Shown piece by piece: positions 17,011 to 24,359 of a stretch of 64,000 bases of DNA. This DNA is from Brevinema_A sp051649605 (GTDB lineage: Bacteria > Spirochaetota > Brevinematia > Brevinematales > Brevinemataceae). A program made the position numbers and the translations under genes. The stretch covers positions 1 to 64,000 of the forward strand of contig JBOFHK010000014.1 of NCBI GenBank assembly GCA_051649605.1, in the 5' to 3' direction. The stretch's first letter is position 1. The number at the start of each line of letters is the position of its first letter. The notes below the pieces were generated by a model, which was given only the letters and a program-made list of their open reading frames with translations, did not search any database and was not told the origin of the DNA.

Positions 17011-18636
17011 TTGAGTACAACATTCGATTTGGACAAAAAATTTGTCGATCTTAATCTCCCTGGAGATATCCTACAGTCATTAGAAGATTTGGGTTATGAA
17101 CACCCTACGATCATTCAGTCCCAAAGTATCCCTGTAATCGTCGAGGGTAATGACATCGTCGGTCAAGCACACACTGGCTCTGGTAAAACCATCGCTTTTG
17201 GGATTCCTGCATTGATGAACCTCGATCCCGATAAACCCTATACACAGATTCTTATTATGTGTCCAACAAGGGAACTTGCCAATCAAGTATCCGAAGAAAT
17301 CACTAAAATTGGAAAACACACTCCCAAACTAAAAATTGTTCCTGTTTATGGAGGAGTATCTATTGATAGACAGATTAAATCTCTCAAAAGAGGGGCTCAT
17401 ATTGTTGTGGGTACTCCTGGACGGATTTTAGATCATATTGACCGTGGCACAATCTCTTTAGATGGTGTCCGTATGGTGATTTTAGACGAAGCAGATCGTA
17501 TGCTTGATATGGGATTTGTTGATGATATGAAAACAATTTTATCTAATGCCCCTAGTGAGCGTCAGACTATTATGTTTTCTGCAACAATGCCTAAACCAAT
17601 TATGGAGATTGCTAAAAAATTCCAGAAAAATCCTGTTAGTATTAGAATTGATCAACAACACCTTGCAGCCCCTAAAGTCAACCAATTCACTTTAGAAATT
17701 AACGAAAGTCAAAAAATCGAAGCCTGTTTACGGATCTTCAAAATCGAAAACCCTCGTTTAGGCATCGTATTCTGCAATACAAAAAGAAAAACTGATGAAG
17801 TCGTTTCAGCTCTACAAGCTAATGGTATTTTTGCAGATGGTCTCCACGGTGATATGAAACAAGCTCAAAGAGATTCAGTCTTACATAAATTTCGACAAAG
17901 CACCATTGAGGTTCTTGTAGCAACTGATGTTGCTGCTAGAGGATTAGACGTAGACGATATTGATTTAGTCATCAATTACGATTTTCCCCAAGATCCTGAA
18001 CAGTATATCCATCGTATCGGACGCACAGGTCGTGCAGGACGAGAAGGTAAAAGCTATGCATTTGTAGGAAGAAGAGACCAATTTATTCTCAAATCTGTAC
18101 AACGAATGATTAAATCCGAACCAATCCGCATGAAAATGCCATCACCACATGATGTCGAAAAAATTCAAAACCAACGAATGATCGAACAGCTTGTTGCCTT
18201 GGCTAGTAGCGAAGGCATCGACAATTATATTCAAAAGGTTCAGGATTGGAGTAGTATTGCTAACTTAGATAGTACAACACTAGCTGCTGTTTTATTAAAA
18301 ATGAGAACAGAAGATCGAACTGGAAATAATAGCAACAATAGTAAGAATAGTTCCAAAGCAGGTAAAAATAGCTTTGGGGAAACTGGAGCTGAATATGGCA
18401 TGGTTCGTTTCTTTATCAATGTAGGACGAAACAACAACACTTCCCCAAGAGAAATTGTTCAAGCTCTTGTCAGAGAATGTGGGATTCAAGGATCAGACAT
18501 TGGTAAAATTAATATTTTTGATAAATTTACCTTTATTGAAGTTAGTGATTCCAAAGCAGAAGGAGTGCATACCAACCTTCAAAAAGCACGAATTAGTGGC
18601 GTATCCATATCTATCGAGCCAGCAAACAAACGATAA
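17011..18636 (+). CDS. ATP-dependent DEAD-box RNA helicase with DbpA-type RNA-binding domain
   Basis: The 541-residue cytoplasmic helicase starts at TTG 17011, seven bases after AAGGAG. All superfamily 2 motifs are present in order: Q motif (HPTIIQSQSIP), I (AHTGSGKT), Ia (PTRELA), II (DEAD), III (SAT), V (ARGLDVDD) and VI (HRIGRTGRAGR). A linker rich in Asn and Ser is followed by a C-terminal RNA-binding fold of the DbpA type (about 460-540, MVRFFINVGRNNNTSPREIV). This build matches CsdA/DeaD/CshA helicases, which act in ribosome assembly, mRNA decay and cold adaptation. The rare start codon and long leader suggest post-transcriptional control. I do not assign one symbol, since deaD and dbpA types cannot be separated safely. 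Confidence 0.93.
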   Translation: MSTTFDLDKKFVDLNLPGDILQSLEDLGYEHPTIIQSQSIPVIVEGNDIVGQAHTGSGKTIAFGIPALMNLDPDKPYTQILIMCPTRELANQVSEEITKIGKHTPKLKIVPVYGGVSIDRQIKSLKRGAHIVVGTPGRILDHIDRGTISLDGVRMVILDEADRMLDMGFVDDMKTILSNAPSERQTIMFSATMPKPIMEIAKKFQKNPVSIRIDQQHLAAPKVNQFTLEINESQKIEACLRIFKIENPRLGIVFCNTKRKTDEVVSALQANGIFADGLHGDMKQAQRDSVLHKFRQSTIEVLVATDVAARGLDVDDIDLVINYDFPQDPEQYIHRIGRTGRAGREGKSYAFVGRRDQFILKSVQRMIKSEPIRMKMPSPHDVEKIQNQRMIEQLVALASSEGIDNYIQKVQDWSSIANLDSTTLAAVLLKMRTEDRTGNNSNNSKNSSKAGKNSFGETGAEYGMVRFFINVGRNNNTSPREIVQALVRECGIQGSDIGKINIFDKFTFIEVSDSKAEGVHTNLQKARISGVSISIEPANKR

Positions 18637-18682
18637 AGCCTTTTTGTACTAAAATATTTTTTAGAATATCTATATAGTAAAC

Positions 18683-18715
18683 AAAAAAGAGTTAAGAAAA
18701 TCTTAACTCTTTTTT
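18683..18715 (+). terminator. Intrinsic terminator after the helicase gene
   Basis: A perfect 15-bp stem with an AAA loop; the 3' arm ends in six T. It lies 47 nt after the stop codon. Confidence 0.85.
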
Positions 18716-18734
18716 GTTTACTCAACTTATGATT

Positions 18735-18762
18735 TTGATTTTTATTCCGATATTGTTATAAA
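18735..18762 (+). promoter_or_regulatory. Promoter of the small TPR protein gene
   Basis: TTGATT (18735-18740), a 16-bp spacer and TATAAA (18757-18762), about 20 nt before the expected transcript start and 28 nt before the ATG at 18790. Confidence 0.5.
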
Positions 18763-18789
18763 AGTATTTCTATATTAAGAGGCTGTCTG

Positions 18790-19362
18790 ATGGGTAAAAT
18801 CTACAAAAATCCTACTCCAAAAACTCGAAAACATCCCCCAAAAATTACTCCTCACCAACAATTTGTCCTACCAGAAGCAGTCGTATTGCCTTTAGAACAG
18901 TTTGACCTCGTCTTACAAGAAGCTCTTTTGTTAATCCAAAAAGAGAAATTTCAAGAAGCTCTTCCTTTATTGTTAAATTTAGAAGTTACCGATTTTGAAC
19001 ATATTCAAATCCATGAGTTACTTGCTGACCTCTTCCTCAATCTCAATCAAATAGAACTTGCCAAAGAGCAGTGCCAAATCTGTGCTCAACTTCTTCAAAA
19101 AAAACAAGAATTAGATCTACTCCCATTAAAAAGCTTTAACCAACTATTAAGTGAAGCAGGAGATTTTGATGAGCTTCAGAAAAGTTTTAAAGAGTTTCAA
19201 AACCAAGATATGACTCTTGAAAACTTTTACCAAGGGACGAATATTGCTCTCAAATTAGCAACCCATCTCATGGCATCCCAAAAATACCAAGAAGCAGAAC
19301 GATTATTAGTCCACCATAGGGACTGCTATATTCATTTTTTAGAACAGGAAGAAGGTTCCTAA
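18790..19362 (+). CDS. Small TPR-like cytoplasmic protein
   Basis: A 190-residue protein without a signal peptide. The basic N-terminus (KNPTPKTRKHPPK) precedes helical pairs of tetratricopeptide character (ALLLIQKEKFQEALPLLLNL, IHELLADLFLNLNQIELAKEQC, ATHLMASQKYQEAERLLVHH). TPR folds bind partner proteins; no partner is suggested by the neighbours. AAGAGG lies before the ATG. The stop codon overlaps the convergent murB stop by four bases. No specific family is recognised. Confidence 0.65.
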   Translation: MGKIYKNPTPKTRKHPPKITPHQQFVLPEAVVLPLEQFDLVLQEALLLIQKEKFQEALPLLLNLEVTDFEHIQIHELLADLFLNLNQIELAKEQCQICAQLLQKKQELDLLPLKSFNQLLSEAGDFDELQKSFKEFQNQDMTLENFYQGTNIALKLATHLMASQKYQEAERLLVHHRDCYIHFLEQEEGS

Positions 19363-20285
19363 GAAAAAATACGAAAAGTCCCGTCTTTCTCTAAGAATCT
19401 TACTTCGGGTTCTAAGTGAACGTGAAATTGATTATCTACTGTTAACTGAATATGACGAATCAAATCTAAAATATCCCTTGCCTTCGCATGGTTATTATTA
19501 ATAATAAATCCTGCATGTTTTCGAGAAACAGAAGCCCCTCCTACACTAACTCCTTTTAAACCCGCGTCAGTAATAAGTTTTCCTGCAAAATACCCTTCTG
19601 GTCGTTTAAAAGTACTTCCAGCACTAGGATATTCTAATGGTTGCTTTTCTATTCTCTGCCTCTTAAGATCGCCCATGAGAGTTTGAATTTCTAATATATC
19701 GCCTTTTTGGACTCGAAAGGAAGATTTGAGGATGATTGCAGGTTTTCTCATAAAAGCACTGCTACGATAGGTAAATTCATGCTCTTTATTAGAAAAAACA
19801 CAGCTATCTTCTATAAAAATCAGCGAAGATTCTAAAACATCCTTGATTTCTGACCCATAAGCTCCTGCATTCATAAACACAGCACCACCTACCGTCCCAG
19901 GAATCCCAGACGCAAACTCCAATCCTGTTAACGAGTGTTCTAAGGCAAAACAACTAAGCTCCTCTAAACTGACTCCTGCCTCTGCATGAATTAATAAAGG
20001 GTCTTCTGGGTCAATTGCTATATGATTAAGAGATTCCATATTGATTACTACAAGATCAAGCCCTTCATCATTGACAATAATATTTGACCCTTTCCCTAAA
20101 ATAAAATAAGGGATTTGATAACTCCGAAAGCTTTTTAATAATAGAAGTAATATCTCCAAAGAAGAAGGAAAGATCATAAATTCGACTGTTCCACCTACTT
20201 TCATCGTCGTATATTCTGATAATAGTTGATCCATTTTATAAACCAAAGATGGAAAATCTGTATCTAATAGATACTTAATAGTCAT
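19359..20285 (-). CDS. murB: UDP-N-acetylenolpyruvoylglucosamine reductase
   Basis: MurB reduces UDP-GlcNAc-enolpyruvate to UDP-MurNAc with NADPH and FAD in peptidoglycan synthesis. The start at 20285 (MTIKYLLDTDF) has GGAG eight bases upstream; a 43-codon longer frame is AT-rich and not protein-like. The 308-residue product has the FAD-binding GKGSNIIVND, SGIPGTVGGAVFMNAGAYG, the catalytic serine region PSAGSTFKRPEG, and the C-terminal glutamate in HLEPEVRFL. The short form with YPSAGSTFKRP fits type II MurB. It is not in an mur cluster; murG lies 7 kb away on the same strand. Confidence 0.95.
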   Translation of the reverse strand: MTIKYLLDTDFPSLVYKMDQLLSEYTTMKVGGTVEFMIFPSSLEILLLLLKSFRSYQIPYFILGKGSNIIVNDEGLDLVVINMESLNHIAIDPEDPLLIHAEAGVSLEELSCFALEHSLTGLEFASGIPGTVGGAVFMNAGAYGSEIKDVLESSLIFIEDSCVFSNKEHEFTYRSSAFMRKPAIILKSSFRVQKGDILEIQTLMGDLKRQRIEKQPLEYPSAGSTFKRPEGYFAGKLITDAGLKGVSVGGASVSRKHAGFIINNNHAKARDILDLIRHIQLTVDNQFHVHLEPEVRFLEKDGTFRIFS

Positions 20286-20431
20286 AATTACTACTCCAAG
20301 ATACTTAAGTATGAAAAATACATATACCGATACATTAATATATATTATAATATACTTGTTTTTAACTAGCAAATATATTATAATATTATAGAAAGGATAT
20401 ATTTTAATAATCATTAAAATAAAGGGGAAAA

Positions 20432-21859
20432 ATGAGAAAATTTCTACTATTTTTTGTTATTCTTCTGCTAAATAGATGCTCTCTAAGTAATATTTCGTCC
20501 TCTTCTTTAGAAAATTATTCTCAATATAAACCTATCTCAAATATCTTATCTTTCACATCAGTTTTACCCGATATCATTAAGGTATCAAGCAATTTTTTGT
20601 ATAGTTTTCATGCAAAGGATAATAATACCCTACGATTAATGATTAAAGATCAAAATAATCGCCTAATATTATACACCTATAATGCAAAAGATAATACCAT
20701 TGATCGCTCTGATTTCTCGCATTTAACAGACCAGACCGTGCATCAACTTTATTATAATACTGATATTATCACCAGTCAAGAATATATTACACTAATTACC
20801 ACAAGTGCTGCCAATCAGACCAATTTTAATCTCTATGAACTCACTGATCTTACCCCAAAACGTATTATTACAAGCCCTATTCTCATGGATATTTCTTTAG
20901 AATCTCAAGGGATTTTTGAAATGGCAAACCAAATAGGAGTTTGGTACGCATTAAATAACACTCAGCTCATTGTTTCAGAGATTTTAAATATATTTACCCC
21001 TCCTTTGGTGTGTTTCGATATTCAGCAAAGTACTATTCCAACAAAAGATTTAAAAAAGATAAGGCATTTATTCACCGCTAATCAGCTTATTCACAATTCT
21101 GGTATTGCTTATACCTTTTCCGCAAACCAACAAATTACCACTATCCATCCTACTGATATTTATTTTGGTACGAAAAATTACCAAAATGCTTTATCTACCG
21201 CTATATTTAGTCTTATAGAAAATCAAAATCGTATGTGGTTTACTTATAACCCTAGCCCTAATAAAATGTCTATTGCCTGTGTTGCCGTCCATCCTGATAA
21301 AACAATTAAAACAGAAACAATTATCAAAGAAAATATCCCTGGTAAAGAAGGGGTAATTGCCCGAGATCAGCAAAACAATCTTTATATGGCCTTATTAAGC
21401 CCTCAAAACGACCTTCAAATAGTACGTTCTTCAGATAACTTCCAAACCCTAGAAGTATTAGGAAATATTAGTCGCCAAAATAACAGTATTACCCAACTAC
21501 AACTGTTTATCTTCAATAATATACCAATTCTCTCCTATATAGATAATCAAGAATTCAAAATGATAAAATTAAATTCTAGTGCTCTCCAAAATTCGGTATT
21601 ACAAGTAAAAATACCTCCACCTTTTGTACCTCCTCCACCTCTTCCTACGGGGGTATCCATATCATTACAAGGAGAGTCGTCTTCTGGATATATCCAGTCC
21701 TATTTTTGGAGTATTCAGCCAAATGACTCTGCAATTATTACCAGTCCCTTTACCCCCAATACAGAAATAATATTCAATACTATGGGTACTTATGATATAA
21801 CACTAGAAATTTCCGACGGTATCAATACTGTAAAGGATTCCGTAACAATAAACATATAA
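20432..21859 (+). CDS. Putative lipoprotein with C-terminal PKD-like domain
   Basis: The 475-residue protein starts MRKFLLFFVILLLNRC, a lipoprotein signal with Cys16. The central 370 residues are rich in Asn, Gln, Ile and Thr in short beta strands with no family I recognise; a propeller-like sensor is possible. A proline hinge (PPPFVPPPPLPTG, about 393-405) leads to a last 70 residues of PKD type (YFWSIQPNDSA, GTYDITLEISDGINTVKDSVTI). PKD domains occur in surface proteins and bind carbohydrate or protein partners. An AGGGG ribosome site precedes the ATG, and the region divergent from murB holds AT-rich -10-like sequences. Confidence 0.7.
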   Translation: MRKFLLFFVILLLNRCSLSNISSSSLENYSQYKPISNILSFTSVLPDIIKVSSNFLYSFHAKDNNTLRLMIKDQNNRLILYTYNAKDNTIDRSDFSHLTDQTVHQLYYNTDIITSQEYITLITTSAANQTNFNLYELTDLTPKRIITSPILMDISLESQGIFEMANQIGVWYALNNTQLIVSEILNIFTPPLVCFDIQQSTIPTKDLKKIRHLFTANQLIHNSGIAYTFSANQQITTIHPTDIYFGTKNYQNALSTAIFSLIENQNRMWFTYNPSPNKMSIACVAVHPDKTIKTETIIKENIPGKEGVIARDQQNNLYMALLSPQNDLQIVRSSDNFQTLEVLGNISRQNNSITQLQLFIFNNIPILSYIDNQEFKMIKLNSSALQNSVLQVKIPPPFVPPPPLPTGVSISLQGESSSGYIQSYFWSIQPNDSAIITSPFTPNTEIIFNTMGTYDITLEISDGINTVKDSVTINI

Positions 21860-21959
21860 GAGCGCCGTAAATAAGACTAATTACCATGAAAATTATAATA
21901 TATAAGAAGTTGCTAATTATGCCTCTAAAGACTCTATATCATAAGTTTATTATAAATCA

Positions 21960-21993
21960 AAAAAACACACCTTCTAATAAGGTGTGTTTTTTT
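21960..21993. terminator. Bidirectional terminator between the PKD lipoprotein gene and ligA
   Basis: A 13-14 bp stem (AAAAACACACCTT and complement) has a 5-nt loop and T or A runs on both sides. The loop carries the ligA stop codon (21974-21976), so the terminator is built into the end of ligA. Confidence 0.8.
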
Positions 21994-24274
21994 GATTTTT
22001 TTGCATACTTCGGAAAATATCAATAATATGAGGTTCTAATTTTTCTAAAAAATCTTTTTCTTTGAGAATAGGAATATCTAGTTCGATAGCTTTTTTCACT
22101 TTTTCGGCACTAGGTTTTTCTCCAATAATAAGATACTCGAGTTTTTTAGTTACCCCTGCAGACACTTGAATCCCAAGGCTACTCATAAATCGGAGTATCT
22201 CTTGACGAGAATCTAAATATTCTGATTTCCCTGTCATCATCATAACTCTTCCTGAGAAAATATTATAACCTAAAAATATTGGTTCTTTATTTTTATAAAC
22301 AATAGAGAAATCTGTTTCTAAAAGATTTTTTAATTCTTGATGATAAGAAGCGTGGGAGAAGAATTGTACCAACTCTTCTGTTGCACTAGCCCCCAAAACC
22401 AATTCTTGAACTAATTTAGGTTCTTCCACTCTTAGTTGCGTGAGTTTTTCATCATATATTTTTTGCGTAATTTTTAGATTAGCATCTTGAGCAATTTTTT
22501 CAGCAGTGATTTCATTTTTTTCTTTAATGATTTCTTGGATAGAATTTCTTATACTCTTAATTTTCATCAATGTTTGATATTCTTTTCCTTCTTGTAAATA
22601 CGCAATAATCAAATCATCCATTGTTGGGAAAAACATTGCTAGTTTATTCGCAGACACCGACCCTATCCCTCGTATTCCAAAAGCTTGAATAAAAGTAGAA
22701 AAATCAGGATGACATTTCGCTTTGATTTGATCAAGCAACTGACGAACACTTTTTTCTCCTAATCCTTCTAACTGTAATAATCGTTGCTCATGCTTATAGA
22801 GAGTAAACACCGAAGCAAATAGGTCGTAATAATGATTTTCCGGCGTACCTAAAAATCCTTCTTGAAATAACAGTTCAACAATTTTGTTTCCAAATCCCTC
22901 AATGTCTAATCCTGATTTGGAAACAAAATATTTAAGACGAGCTTTAAGCCGACCTGGGCACGATAAATTAGGACAACGAAGAATCCTCGCATCTTCTTGA
23001 CCTTGAATTTTATCTCTTACTGTATCTTGAGCACAAATAGGGCACTGTTTAGGTTCTACAATTGGCATAGCATTTTCGGGACGTTTTTCTAATACCGATT
23101 GAACTACAAAAGGAATCACATCCCCCGCTCTTTTAATAATCACAGTATCTTTAAGATAAAAGTTATTATCTTTAATATAATCAAAATTATGTAGGCTTGC
23201 CCGAGAAACAATAACACCCGCTAATTCTATAGGTTCAAGTAATACCACTGGAGTGATTGCTCCTGTACGTCCAACCTCATACTCAATACCTAACATTTTA
23301 GTTTCAGCTTCTTCTGCTTCAAATTTCCAAGCCACTGCCCATTTTGGTGCTCTATCCGCATAACCAAGCATGTCTCTAATTTCATCCATTACAGCTTTTG
23401 CAACCAAGCCATCAATCTCAAAAGGAAGAGCGTCTCGTTTACGTTCGATTTCTTCGTAAAATATAAGTGATTCGTGTAGATTCCCAGCATGAACAATTTT
23501 ACGTTCTGGAGAAATAGAAAAACCTAATTCTTTTAAATAATCCATTCTATGGGTGTGAAGATTTAATAAATGTAAAGAAGAATTTGTATCTTCGGTACGA
23601 ACATCGTAGGCGAAAAACTGCAATTTTCTTTCTGCGGAAATCCGTGAATCTAATAATCGGATACTTCCTGCCGCTGCATTTCGAGGATTCGCAAATTCTT
23701 TCTCTCCTTGTGCAGTGCGAAGTTGATTTAAGCGTTTGAAGTCTTCTTTTAGCATAACCGCTTCACCATAGATAATAAGATCATTTGGAGCACTACCTTC
23801 CAAGCGAAGAGGGATATTTTTAATCGTCCGAACATTTTCTGTTACCAATTCTCCTATTTCCCCGTCTCCTCTAGTACTTGCTTCAACTAAAACTCTATCT
23901 TTGTAAACTAGTTCCAAGGCTAAACCATCAAATTTATACTCTAAAACAACACTTGGAGTGGCAAGTGAGGTGAGCTGTACATTCATAACTGTATGAAAAA
24001 AAGATAAAAACTCATCCTTGGTCATTACATTATTAAGGCTATACATTCGATAACGATGTTGGTAAGACTTAAATTCGGTAAGAGGAGTAGCCCCTACTTT
24101 GAGAGCAGGCGAATCAGGAGCAAATTCTTCAGGATGTTTGTTTTCTAATTCTAATAATTCATGAAAAAGAGCATCATATTCCATATCGGTAATTTCAGGA
24201 TTGTCCTGTTGGTAATATAATTTATTATGATAATCAATAATAATTCGTAATTCTTTAAGACGCTCAACACTCAT
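21974..24274 (-). CDS. ligA: NAD+-dependent DNA ligase
   Basis: LigA seals nicks in replication and repair with NAD+ as AMP donor. At 766 residues it is about 95 longer than usual. Seen in order are: domain Ia; the adenylation lysine motif EYKFDGLALELVY; the OB-fold; the four-cysteine zinc finger (CPICAQ then CPNLSCPG); helix-hairpin-helix repeats (LEGLGEKSVRQLL, FGIRGIGSVSANKLA); and a C-terminal BRCT domain (about 668-745, GRVMMMTGKSEYLDSRQEIL). The extra length is mainly a charged, helical insertion near residues 570-620 within the last HhH region. A GGAG site precedes the ATG. No neighbour is functionally linked. Confidence 0.96.
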   Translation of the reverse strand: MSVERLKELRIIIDYHNKLYYQQDNPEITDMEYDALFHELLELENKHPEEFAPDSPALKVGATPLTEFKSYQHRYRMYSLNNVMTKDEFLSFFHTVMNVQLTSLATPSVVLEYKFDGLALELVYKDRVLVEASTRGDGEIGELVTENVRTIKNIPLRLEGSAPNDLIIYGEAVMLKEDFKRLNQLRTAQGEKEFANPRNAAAGSIRLLDSRISAERKLQFFAYDVRTEDTNSSLHLLNLHTHRMDYLKELGFSISPERKIVHAGNLHESLIFYEEIERKRDALPFEIDGLVAKAVMDEIRDMLGYADRAPKWAVAWKFEAEEAETKMLGIEYEVGRTGAITPVVLLEPIELAGVIVSRASLHNFDYIKDNNFYLKDTVIIKRAGDVIPFVVQSVLEKRPENAMPIVEPKQCPICAQDTVRDKIQGQEDARILRCPNLSCPGRLKARLKYFVSKSGLDIEGFGNKIVELLFQEGFLGTPENHYYDLFASVFTLYKHEQRLLQLEGLGEKSVRQLLDQIKAKCHPDFSTFIQAFGIRGIGSVSANKLAMFFPTMDDLIIAYLQEGKEYQTLMKIKSIRNSIQEIIKEKNEITAEKIAQDANLKITQKIYDEKLTQLRVEEPKLVQELVLGASATEELVQFFSHASYHQELKNLLETDFSIVYKNKEPIFLGYNIFSGRVMMMTGKSEYLDSRQEILRFMSSLGIQVSAGVTKKLEYLIIGEKPSAEKVKKAIELDIPILKEKDFLEKLEPHIIDIFRSMQKNQKNTPY

Positions 24275-24322
24275 AAAATAACTCCTTTAACTTAATATTT
24301 TTCGGAACGAAGCGATAGAATC

Positions 24323-24351
24323 TTGAAAAAAAATAAGAAATCAGTTACAAT
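24323..24351 (+). promoter_or_regulatory. Promoter placed for leaderless transcription of the large TPR gene
   Basis: TTGAAA (24323-24328), a 17-bp spacer and TACAAT (24346-24351). The expected start point (about 24358) is within two bases of the ATG at 24360, and no Shine-Dalgarno is present. Confidence 0.7.
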
Positions 24352-24359
24352 AAATAACT

